In this document: in pieces, positions 46,663-56,838 of the stretch
How the letters are laid out: each line of letters begins with the position of its first letter
Position numbering within the stretch: the stretch's first letter is position 1
From: Mycobacterium branderi
Lineage (GTDB): Bacteria > Actinomycetota > Actinomycetes > Mycobacteriales > Mycobacteriaceae
Length of the DNA: 64,000 nucleotides
Direction of reading: 5' to 3'
Assembly (NCBI RefSeq): GCF_010728725.1
Contig: NZ_AP022606.1
Span: 4,340,001 to 4,404,000, forward strand
Program-made: the position numbers and the translations under genes
Notes under the pieces: model-generated
What the model saw: only the letters and a program-made list of their open reading frames with translations
Database searches by the model: none
Told to the model about the DNA's origin: nothing

Positions 46663-47244
46663 CTAGCTGCTCTGTTCGACGTCCTCAGCCGACGTCTCAG
46701 CGTCTTCGGCCGCGGTTGCTGAGCGCCTGGCCCGCAGTTGCAGGATCCGGGTGCCGACGGCAGCCGCCGCCACCACGATCAACAGCACGATGGTGAAGGC
46801 TGTCCAGGGAAACTGCGGGGTGTTGAGCTGGTGCAGGAAATTCTGCGCCGAGACCACGGGGTTGCCGGTCTTGGCGTTGTCCTCGCCGATCTCCAGCGTG
46901 GAGCGGGGGAAATGCGTGCTGTACGAGCCGACGTGCGAGGGGCTGAGCACCAGAACCGTGGCGTCGGGATGGTCGGACCCCACCACAGTGGCGACGTCGC
47001 GCAGCGGCGGGTCGTTGGGCGGGTTCTGGTCGAGCACGACGATCTTGAGGTCGATGCCGTCAGCGCGAGCCTGGTTGACCACCTGCCGCAGTCCCGGGGC
47101 GACGTCCGGCGGCGCGCTGACTCCTTCGAAGTCGACCTGCGCCCGGACCAACGCCAGACACTGATCGGGAGGGGTCGACGGGTCGAGGCCGACGGTGCCG
47201 CAGATCTCGCCCGGGATGTAGGACGGCGCTTGCGGGGTAGTCAC
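46663..47244 (-). CDS. Rv1476-like membrane protein
   Basis: A 193-residue protein similar to recalled Rv1476 (186). The N-terminal 140 residues form a TPM-like extracytoplasmic domain (GIDLKIVVLDQNPP, SDHPDATVLVLSPSHVGSY), followed by one membrane helix (about 145-167, FTIVLLIVVAAAAVG) and an acidic tail. No cleavable signal is obvious at the N-terminus, so topology is unsure. It starts with GTG 47244 and is divergent from acn. It lies upstream of ripA on the same strand, separated by 225 bp with regulatory sites. Confidence 0.82.
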   Translation of the reverse strand: MTTPQAPSYIPGEICGTVGLDPSTPPDQCLALVRAQVDFEGVSAPPDVAPGLRQVVNQARADGIDLKIVVLDQNPPNDPPLRDVATVVGSDHPDATVLVLSPSHVGSYSTHFPRSTLEIGEDNAKTGNPVVSAQNFLHQLNTPQFPWTAFTIVLLIVVAAAAVGTRILQLRARRSATAAEDAETSAEDVEQSS

Positions 47245-47331
47245 GGATCAAGACCGTACCGCCTCTCCTGATCGCCTGACAGCACGGTGGCAACAGGACA
47301 AGACTGAGGCGCGTGGGCGGGCGCCAGAATG

Positions 47332-47347
47332 CAGGACAAGCGTACTG
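47332..47347. promoter_or_regulatory. AcnR-type operator of acn
   Basis: CAGGACAAGCGTACTG fits the corynebacterial AcnR consensus CAGNACNNNCGTACTG at every defined position. It overlaps TACTGT (47343-47348), a TANNNT -10 box, so binding would block acn transcription. The acn start follows 73 bp later. Confidence 0.75.
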
Positions 47348-47420
47348 TTAAAGTGGCAACCGGCCGCCGGCACAGCCCGTCGGCGGGTCGCCGCCAAAGA
47401 ACTACATCTCGGGAGTTGAT

Positions 47421-50231
<2,811 letters not shown>

Positions 50232-50238
50232 GGCGCGT

Positions 50239-50802
50239 GTGCCGAAGGTCAGCCAGGACCATCTGGCGGCCCGGCGCCGTCAAATCCTCGACGGCGCCCG
50301 CCGCTGCTTCGCCGAGTACGGCTATGACAAGGCGACGGTGCGGCGGCTCGAAAAGGCAATCGGGTTGTCACGCGGCGCGATCTTTCACCACTTTCGCGAC
50401 AAGGACACGCTGTTCTTCGAGCTGGCCCGCGAGGATGCCGAGCGGATGGCGGCTGTCGCGTCGCGGGAGGGCCTGATCCAGGTGATGCGCGACTTGCTCG
50501 CCGCACCAGACCAATTCGATTGGCTCGTCACACGTTTGGAGATCGCCCGCAAGCTGCGCAACGATCCCGCGTTCAGCCGCGGGTGGACCGAGCGCTCGGC
50601 GGAGCTGGCGGCGGCGACGACGGATCGGCTACGCCGGCAGAAGCAGGCGGGGCGGCTGCGCGACGATGTGCCGAGTGACGTGCTGCAGTGCTACCTGGAC
50701 CTGGTGCTGGACGGGCTGGTGGCCCGGCTGGCGTCCGGCGAAGACCCGCAACGCCTTACCGCCGTCTTGGATCTCGTCGAAGGTTCTGTGCGGCAGGGTT
50801 AG
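50239..50802 (+). CDS. TetR-family aconitase regulator, Rv1474c-like
   Basis: A 187-residue TetR repressor, the length recalled for Rv1474c, with helix-turn-helix ATVRRLEKAIGLSRGAIFHH at about 33-52. In M. tuberculosis this protein is reported to regulate acn in response to iron; in Corynebacterium the equivalent is AcnR. It is co-transcribed with acn (7-bp gap) and so represses its own operon. The start is GTG 50239. Confidence 0.93.
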   Translation: MPKVSQDHLAARRRQILDGARRCFAEYGYDKATVRRLEKAIGLSRGAIFHHFRDKDTLFFELAREDAERMAAVASREGLIQVMRDLLAAPDQFDWLVTRLEIARKLRNDPAFSRGWTERSAELAAATTDRLRRQKQAGRLRDDVPSDVLQCYLDLVLDGLVARLASGEDPQRLTAVLDLVEGSVRQG

Positions 50803-50806
50803 CCCT

Positions 50807-50868
50807 CGCCGACTGTGAATTTCACGACGCGACACGCCGGTGCCGCGTCGGCAGATTCACACTCGGCG
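50807..50868. repeat. long hairpin repeat, copy C
   Basis: CGCCGACTGTGAAT (50807-50820) pairs with ATTCACACTCGGCG (50855-50868) with one mismatch; inside, GACGCG pairs with CGCGTC. It separates convergent genes and can end both. The outer GCCGA-to-TCGGC ends resemble copy B; the loop lacks the CTTTTCGACGGA core. Confidence 0.65.
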
Positions 50869-50878
50869 GGGCAGCGGC

Positions 50879-51073
50879 TTACCGCGCGGTGCGGGTTCGG
50901 TGGTTGGGCCCGCCCCGGCTGCGCATCGACGTTCCCGATTCGCGAAGCATGCTGTGAATCGACCCGTACGATCTGCCGGTGGACGCCACCAGGTTACGGA
51001 TGCTGGCTCCGCCCTCGTACGCATGGCGCAACTCGGCCAACAACTGTTCGCGCGGTTTCTTCGATTTCCTCAT
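50879..51073 (-). CDS. small HTH protein, Rv1473A-like
   Basis: A 64-residue basic protein with a helix-turn-helix (YEGGASIRNLVASTGRSYGS) flanked by Lys/Arg-rich ends. It matches recalled Rv1473A in size and start (MRKSKKPREQ). Probably a DNA-binding regulator of unknown target. It lies downstream of the ABC-F gene on the same strand after a 91-bp gap. Confidence 0.85.
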   Translation of the reverse strand: MRKSKKPREQLLAELRHAYEGGASIRNLVASTGRSYGSIHSMLRESGTSMRSRGGPNHRTRTAR

Positions 51074-51164
51074 CGGCGCCTCCCCGCTTCACTAGGAACC
51101 GAACCCCTCCCGGCTAAGCGTAGGAAGCGACCGTCGGCGTCGGAGGAATTTCGCGAAATCGCTG

Positions 51165-52799
51165 TCAGGCCAACTCGATGAGATCCCGATACTCGTCGGA
51201 CCAATGGTCTTCGGTGCCGTCCGGCAGCAGCACGACGCGTTGCGGGTCGAGCGCCTCGGCCGCTCCGGGATCATGCGTCACCAGTACCACCGCGCCGGTA
51301 TAACTGCGCAGCGCGTCGAGCACTTGTTCGCGAGAAGCGGGGTCGAGATTGTTGGTGGGTTCGTCGAGCAGCAAGACATTCGCCGTCGACGCCACCAGAC
51401 CGGCCAGCGCCAGCCGCGTCTTTTCGCCACCGGACAGCGTGCCGGCGAACTGGTCGAGTTGCGGGCCGCTGAACATGAATGCGCCGAGCAGCCCGCGCAA
51501 GTCCTGCTCACCGGAATCGGGTGCGGCGTGGCGGATGTTCTGCCACACCGTCGCGGCATCGTCGAGGGTGTCGTGTTCTTGTGCGAAATAGCCAAGTTTC
51601 ACACCATGTCCGGGTACCAGCGCTCCGGCGTCGGGCTGTTCCACGCCGGCCAGCAGCCGCAGCAGCGTCGTCTTGCCCGCGCCGTTGAGTCCCAGCACCA
51701 CCACCCGCGAGCCGCGGTCGATGGCCAAATCGACGCCGGTGAACACCTCCAGTGACCCGTAGGTCTTGGTCAATCCTTTGGCCACCAGCGGTGTGCGTCC
51801 GCACGCCGCGGGCGTCGGGAATTTGATCCGGGCCACCTTGTCGGCCACCCGTTCTTCCTCCAGGGCAGCCATCATCCGGTCGGCGCGGCGCAGCATGTTC
51901 TGCGCCGCAACGGCTTTGGTGGCCTTGGCGCCCAGCTTGGCAGCCTGGGTACGCAACGCGGCGGCCTTGCGCTCGGCGTTGGCACGTTCCCGCCGGCGGC
52001 GCTGCTCGTCGGTGGCGCGAGCATCGAGATACTTTTGCCAACCCATGTTGTAGACGTCGACCTCACCGCGCACGGCGTCGAGGAACCACACCCGGTTGAC
52101 GACATCGGCCAGCAGATCGACGTTGTGGCTGATGACCACCAGCCCGCCGGCGTGGCCGCGCAGGAAATCCCGCAGCCAGCCCAGCGAATCGGCGTCGAGA
52201 TGGTTGGTGGGCTCGTCGAGCAGCAGCGTGGTCGCCGAGCCGGCGCCGGTGTCGGACGCCGCGAACAGGATGCGCGCCAGCTCCACCCGGCGTCGCTGGC
52301 CGCCCGACAACGTGCGCAGCGGCTGGGTCAAGACCCGTTCGGGCAAACCGAGACTCGCGCAGATCCGGCCTGCTTCGCTTTCGGCGCCGTAGCCGCCGAG
52401 TGCGGCGAATCGCTCCTCGAGCTGGCCGTAGCGGCGCACCGCACGGTCACGCGCGTCGTCGTCGGCGACCTCGGCCATCAGCGCCTGCTGCTTTTCCAAA
52501 TCGGTGAGCAACGTGTCCAACCCCCGCGCGGACAGCACCCGGTCGCGGGCCAGCACGTCGAGGTCGCCCTCTTTGGGATCCTGCGGCAGATAACCGATCT
52601 CGCCGGTGCGAGTCACCGACCCGGCATAGGGCTCGGCTTCGCCGGCCAGGATGCGCAGTGTCGTCGTCTTGCCGGCGCCGTTGCGGCCGACCAGCCCGAT
52701 GCGATCGCCGGGCTGGATCCGCAGTGCCGCGCCGTCGACGGAGAGCAGCGTGCGCGCGCCAGCGCGGACCTCGAGGTCCGTTGCCGTGATCACGGTCAC
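51165..52799 (-). CDS. ABC-F ATPase, Rv1473-like
   Basis: A 544-residue soluble protein with two ABC ATPase domains and no membrane part. Domain 1: Walker A GRNGAGKTT (about 39), signature LSGGQRRRVEL, Walker B LLLDEPTNHLD. Domain 2: GLNGAGKTTLLRL, LSGGEKTRLAL, LLLDEPTNNLD. The linker between them is basic and helical (about 245-315), as in ABC-F proteins that act on the ribosome (translation factors or antibiotic protection). The length is near recalled Rv1473 (542). GTG 52799 starts it; echA12 lies 12 bp upstream in the same direction. Confidence 0.93.
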   Translation of the reverse strand: MTVITATDLEVRAGARTLLSVDGAALRIQPGDRIGLVGRNGAGKTTTLRILAGEAEPYAGSVTRTGEIGYLPQDPKEGDLDVLARDRVLSARGLDTLLTDLEKQQALMAEVADDDARDRAVRRYGQLEERFAALGGYGAESEAGRICASLGLPERVLTQPLRTLSGGQRRRVELARILFAASDTGAGSATTLLLDEPTNHLDADSLGWLRDFLRGHAGGLVVISHNVDLLADVVNRVWFLDAVRGEVDVYNMGWQKYLDARATDEQRRRRERANAERKAAALRTQAAKLGAKATKAVAAQNMLRRADRMMAALEEERVADKVARIKFPTPAACGRTPLVAKGLTKTYGSLEVFTGVDLAIDRGSRVVVLGLNGAGKTTLLRLLAGVEQPDAGALVPGHGVKLGYFAQEHDTLDDAATVWQNIRHAAPDSGEQDLRGLLGAFMFSGPQLDQFAGTLSGGEKTRLALAGLVASTANVLLLDEPTNNLDPASREQVLDALRSYTGAVVLVTHDPGAAEALDPQRVVLLPDGTEDHWSDEYRDLIELA

Positions 52800-52811
52800 T
52801 CTCCTTGTGGG

Positions 52812-53621
52812 TTACTTGTCGTCGGTGAACACCGGCGGGCGTTTCTCTGCGCGCGCGGCGACCGCTTCCTCGAAGTTGGCGGTGAGCAGACGAACAAAGA
52901 GCTGTCCCAGGCCTTCGGCCTGCATGTGCCCTTCCAGGCTAGCGGCGTCCAGTCCAGTCCATAGTGTGCGTTTGGTCAACTCGATTCCAGGCCGGGAGAA
53001 CGCGGCGATCCGCTCGGCCATCGCGTAACACGTGTCCAGCAGTTGGTCGTCTTGAACTTGGCGCGAAACCAAGCCGATCCGTTCGGCTTCCTCGGCGTCG
53101 ACGTCGCGGCCGGTGAGCATGAGCTCGAAGGCCCGCGACGAACCGATGGCCCGCGGCAGCAGGTAGCTCAGCCCGAGTTCGCTGGCCGTCAACCCGTTGT
53201 TGATGCCTGCCGCGCGAAAGTAGGCGCCGGATGCGGCGATCCGGATGTCACAGGCCAGCGCCAGGCACAGCCCGCCGCCGATCGCGGCGCCGTTGACGGC
53301 GGCGATCACCGGTTGATGCAGCCGGCGCAGCGCCAGGATGACGTCGTCGAGAATCTCCATCGAGCGCAGCGCGTAAGTCGGCCGGGTCAGCCCCGCGACG
53401 TGCGGCACCTCCCCCGCCGACTTGTGGTCGGCGCCCGACGAGAAACCCCGGCCCGCGCCGGTCAGCACGACGACCCGCACCGAGTTGTCGTAGGTGATCT
53501 TTTCCAGCGCCGCCTTGAGCGGGACCATGACGTCGAATGCCATGGAGTTCATCCGCTCGGGCCGGTTGAGGGTGATCAGCGCGACAGATGGCCGCGGATG
53601 TTCAACGAGGACATAATTCAC
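52812..53621 (-). CDS. echA12: enoyl-CoA hydratase EchA12
   Basis: A 269-residue crotonase-fold protein related to enoyl-CoA hydratases. The oxyanion-hole segments are GRGFSSGADHK and NGAAIGGGLCLALACD. At the second catalytic Glu region the sequence is NNGLTASELGLSYLLPRAIG. The GTG start at 53621 fits the family N-terminus (NYVLVEHPRPSVALITLNRP), although recalled EchA12 is about 15 residues longer. It lies 17 bp downstream of the thioredoxin gene. The substrate is unknown. Confidence 0.9.
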   Translation of the reverse strand: MNYVLVEHPRPSVALITLNRPERMNSMAFDVMVPLKAALEKITYDNSVRVVVLTGAGRGFSSGADHKSAGEVPHVAGLTRPTYALRSMEILDDVILALRRLHQPVIAAVNGAAIGGGLCLALACDIRIAASGAYFRAAGINNGLTASELGLSYLLPRAIGSSRAFELMLTGRDVDAEEAERIGLVSRQVQDDQLLDTCYAMAERIAAFSRPGIELTKRTLWTGLDAASLEGHMQAEGLGQLFVRLLTANFEEAVAARAEKRPPVFTDDK

Positions 53622-53638
53622 CCGTCGAAGGTAACGGG

Positions 53639-54004
53639 TCAGGACTGACCGTCGACCTCCTGCGCGGCGATCGCGGCGTCGATGTCGAAGTCCTTCACCT
53701 TTTGCACCAGTTCTTCCAGCGCGGCCGGCGGCAGCGCGCCAGGCTGGTTGAACACCAGCTTGCCCTTCTTGAACGCCATCAATGTGGGGATGGACCGGAT
53801 GTCGGCAGCCGCGGCGAGCTGCTGCTCGGCCTCGGTGTCGACCTTGGCGAAGACGACGTCGGGGTGTTTGTCCGACGACGCCGCGAACGTCGGCGCAAAC
53901 GCCCGGCACGGGCCGCACCAGGACGCCCAGAAGTCGACGAGAACGATGTCGTTGCCGTTGATGGTGTCGTTGAACTCTTCTGCAGTGAGGTCTCGAGTAG
54001 TCAC
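53639..54004 (-). CDS. trxB1: thioredoxin
   Basis: A 121-residue thioredoxin with the active site WCGPC (Cys30 and Cys33) and cis-Pro in IRSIPTLMAF. The N-terminus (TTRDLTAEEF) and position next to echA12 fit M. tuberculosis TrxB1 (Rv1471) rather than TrxA; the symbol is therefore likely but not certain. In H37Rv another thioredoxin gene sits beside it, absent here. The GTG at 54004 is preferred over longer frames that overlap the upstream MBL gene. Confidence 0.85.
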   Translation of the reverse strand: MTTRDLTAEEFNDTINGNDIVLVDFWASWCGPCRAFAPTFAASSDKHPDVVFAKVDTEAEQQLAAAADIRSIPTLMAFKKGKLVFNQPGALPPAALEELVQKVKDFDIDAAIAAQEVDGQS

Positions 54005-54045
54005 CCTTTGCCCAACGTCGCGAGCCGCTTTGGTGTTCCGGGGGG

Positions 54046-54858
54046 TCAGGTCAGGTAGTCGTAGTCGCCGCGGACCCACGCGGCGTGCCGCGCCGCCGAT
54101 CGCCGGACCGCGGCCTGGCCGTCGCTGTCGATCGCATTGGTGAACAGACCGTAGATGCGGTCGAACCGCAGCTCGGCCAGCGTGTCGGCCATCCGCAGCA
54201 CCACCGCCGCCGACAGCGGCAGCCGGTTGGGGTAGCTGCGCAGGAAGCCGACCGTGCGCCGGTCAGGGTTGGGGAAGACGGTGTCGCCGACCAGCAGCAC
54301 GCCGCGGCCGTCGGCGCCGTCGCTCCAGCAGGCGACCGCACTGCCGGGGAAATGACCGCCGACGCGGACCACCGACAGCGACGGCGTCAGCTCCAGCGTG
54401 TCCGACCAGTGCCGGATCACCGGATCGGGGCGCATCACCCACTCGGCGTCGGCGGCGTTGACGTACACCGGCACACCGCCGAGCCGGTGACTCCACTCCA
54501 CTTGCGCGCCGTACATGTGCGGATGGCTGGCGACGATCCCGACGACCGGGCCGTGTTCTGTCACGGCGGCGATTGCGGCGTCGTCGACAAAACCCGACGG
54601 ATCCCACAACACGTTGCCGCCCTTGGTGCACACCAGCTTTCCCACTTGGCCGATACCCAATGCCGGCGAGCTGCCGATACCCACCAAGCCGTCCTCGATC
54701 ACGGTGACCTCGGAACGCATCCCCTCGGCGGCAAGCTCCTCCAGCGTCGCCCACTGCTGACCTTCGCGGGGCACCCACTGCCGCTCGTCGGCGCAGATCG
54801 CGCAGAGCTCCGATGCGGTCGCATGCTCCACACCGCAGGTCCGGCACAGCCAGAACAT
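54046..54858 (-). CDS. zinc-ribbon plus metallo-beta-lactamase-fold hydrolase
   Basis: A 270-residue protein. An N-terminal zinc ribbon (CRTCGVEHA then CAICAD, residues 5-23) is fused to a metallo-beta-lactamase domain. The usual HxHxDH motif is replaced by SHPHMYGAQ (about 111), with a second His in GGHFPGS and the Asp in VGDTVFPN, so metal ligands are partly conserved. It could act on thioesters or nucleotides; substrate unknown. It is 41 bp upstream of thioredoxin in the same direction. Confidence 0.78.
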   Translation of the reverse strand: MFWLCRTCGVEHATASELCAICADERQWVPREGQQWATLEELAAEGMRSEVTVIEDGLVGIGSSPALGIGQVGKLVCTKGGNVLWDPSGFVDDAAIAAVTEHGPVVGIVASHPHMYGAQVEWSHRLGGVPVYVNAADAEWVMRPDPVIRHWSDTLELTPSLSVVRVGGHFPGSAVACWSDGADGRGVLLVGDTVFPNPDRRTVGFLRSYPNRLPLSAAVVLRMADTLAELRFDRIYGLFTNAIDSDGQAAVRRSAARHAAWVRGDYDYLT

Positions 54859-54953
54859 GGCACTACTCTATTCACGCGGATTCGACCCTCACAGCGGCTT
54901 CATAGCCGATTGCCAGCATGACGGGGTCCACTGGTGCAGTGGGGTTCACCGCC

Positions 54954-55670
54954 GTGCCCAAACATCGACTCACCCTCGCGCTTGTCGCGGTGGCCGGTGC
55001 CACGACTCTGGCCGTCGCCGCATGCGGCGGCTCCGAGAACGGAACCGCAGCCAAATCCAGCACCTCGTCGAGCGCGACGGCAAGCGCGACACCTTCGGCG
55101 TCCAAGCCCCCGCCTCCCATCGGTCACGATCACGTCGAAGGCATGGTTAAAGCGGTGTCTGGCGACACGATCGAGCTCACGCAGCGTGATCGGACCGCGG
55201 CGAGAGTCGACTTCACACCGACGACGACGATCACCGAGCTGGGTCCTGCGCAGCTGGCCGACGTCACCCCGGGCAGCTGTGTCGACGTCGAGCCCACTGC
55301 ACAGGCCGCGCAGTCAGTGACCATCAGCCCATCGGAAGGCGGTAACTGCCCACCACCACCGCCCGGCGAGCCGGCCACCGGTATGTCCGGGACGGTCAAA
55401 ACGGTTACGGGCAACACCATCGGCGTCGACAGCACCGACGCCGCGGGCAAGACCACGCACACCGACGTCAACGTCACCGACTCGACCACCTACCAAAAGC
55501 ATGCGGTCACCGATGCGCAAGCGATCCAGAACGGTAAGTGTCTAGCAGCGCAAGGCACTAGGGACGGCGGCGTGTTGCACGCGGACAGCATCGACCTCGA
55601 ACCGTGCCCGGCGATGGGTGGGCCCCACCACCACTTCCACATCCCCCGCCTGCCGCACCATCACCACTAG
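54954..55670 (+). CDS. DUF5666-like lipoprotein with His-rich tail
   Basis: A 238-residue lipoprotein. From GTG 54954 the signal peptide is KHRLTLALVAVAGATTLAVAA with lipobox Cys right after (AVAAC). A Ser/Thr/Ala linker leads to two beta-rich repeats resembling DUF5666 (GMVKAVSGDTIELT and GMSGTVKTVTGNTIGVDS), separated by a polyproline stretch. The C-terminus has nine His in the last 17 residues (HHHFHIPRLPHHHH), suggesting metal binding at the surface. Alternative starts are ATG 54918 and GTG 54939. It is divergent from the MBL-fold gene. Confidence 0.8.
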   Translation: MPKHRLTLALVAVAGATTLAVAACGGSENGTAAKSSTSSSATASATPSASKPPPPIGHDHVEGMVKAVSGDTIELTQRDRTAARVDFTPTTTITELGPAQLADVTPGSCVDVEPTAQAAQSVTISPSEGGNCPPPPPGEPATGMSGTVKTVTGNTIGVDSTDAAGKTTHTDVNVTDSTTYQKHAVTDAQAIQNGKCLAAQGTRDGGVLHADSIDLEPCPAMGGPHHHFHIPRLPHHHH

Positions 55671-55692
55671 CGATTGACCGTCCGTTTCGCGG

Positions 55693-56838
55693 TCAATACG
55701 ACTTCGGCAACCCGAGGCTGTGCTGGGCGATGTGGTTGAGGATCATCTCGCGGGTGATCGGCACGGTCTTGAACAGGCGGACGAACTCGTACATGTTGGA
55801 CAACGCGACCTCGCGGGTGAACCCGCTGCCGCCGTGCACCTCGATGGCCGCGTCGACGCAGCGGATCGCCGCGTCGGCGGCCAGGAATTTGGCCATGTTG
55901 CTGGCCTCCCCAGCGTCGGTTCCGGCGTCGTAGCTCTCGGCGGCGTGCCGGGTCATCAGCCGGGCCGACTCCAGCGCAATCTTGGCTTCGGCCAACGGAT
56001 GTGCCACGCCCTGATGCGCGCCGATCGGCACCTGCCACACCCGCCGCTCGCGGGCGTAGGTGACCGCCTTGTCCAGCGCGTAGCGGCTGACGCCGTTGCA
56101 GATCGCCGCGATGATCACCCGTTCGGGGTTCATGCCGTCGAACGCGACGCGCAGCCCGTTGCCTTCGCCGCCGACGAGCCGGTCCGCCGGGACCGCCACG
56201 TTGTCGAAGAACACCGTGAACGACTTGTCGGTGATCTCGAAAGTCATTGGGATGCGGTGCATGTCGATGCCGGGCGTATCGCGGTCGACCAGGAACAGCG
56301 ACAGCTGCGCACGACCACGCGCATCGGTGCCGGTGCGGGTGACGACCAGCAGGGCGTCGGCCTGGTCGGCGGCGGTGATGAAGGTCTTCTGTCCGCTGAT
56401 GTAGTACTTGTCGCCGTCGCGGCGCGCGGTGGTGGCGAGCTGATGCGAGTTGGAGCCCGCGTCGGGTTCGGTGATTGCGAACGCGATCTTCAGCGTTCCG
56501 GCGGCCATCGGCGCCAGCCACGCTCGCTTCTGCTCGTCGGTGGCGTGCCGCGCCAGGAGACTGCCGACGATGCCCGGCGAGATCATCAGCATGATCTGCG
56601 GACAGCCCGCGGCGGCAGCTTCCTCGGCGACCATGTTCATGGCGGACAGCCCCATTCCGCCGCCGCCGTATTCTTCGGGCAGGTTCACGCCGACGAATCC
56701 GCCGGCGGCCAGCGCGTCCCACAGCTCGGTGGGATGCTGCAGAGTCTCGCTGCAGTGGGTGAAGTAGTCGTTGCCGAAGCCGGCGACGATGCCGTGCACC
56801 GACGCGCGTAACTCGGCTTCTTCGAAGGCGTTGAGCAT
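55693..56838 (-). CDS. acyl-CoA dehydrogenase
   Basis: A 381-residue FAD-dependent acyl-CoA dehydrogenase. Family segments: AFAITEPDAGSN (residues about 121-132), GQKTFITAA, and near the C-terminus EVHGGSGFTREV carrying a Glu-type catalytic region. It introduces a double bond at C2-C3 of an acyl-CoA of unknown type. ATG 56838 overlaps the carotenoid oxygenase stop by one base (TGATG); the much longer upstream frame is shadow. The size does not fit FadE15 (about 609 residues), which holds this place in H37Rv. Confidence 0.93.
   Translation of the reverse strand: MLNAFEEAELRASVHGIVAGFGNDYFTHCSETLQHPTELWDALAAGGFVGVNLPEEYGGGGMGLSAMNMVAEEAAAAGCPQIMLMISPGIVGSLLARHATDEQKRAWLAPMAAGTLKIAFAITEPDAGSNSHQLATTARRDGDKYYISGQKTFITAADQADALLVVTRTGTDARGRAQLSLFLVDRDTPGIDMHRIPMTFEITDKSFTVFFDNVAVPADRLVGGEGNGLRVAFDGMNPERVIIAAICNGVSRYALDKAVTYARERRVWQVPIGAHQGVAHPLAEAKIALESARLMTRHAAESYDAGTDAGEASNMAKFLAADAAIRCVDAAIEVHGGSGFTREVALSNMYEFVRLFKTVPITREMILNHIAQHSLGLPKSY

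Noticed and set aside
54859..54953. Regulatory palindrome between the MBL-fold and lipoprotein genes
   Set aside because: The intergenic bases were read for inverted or direct repeats and none was convincing.
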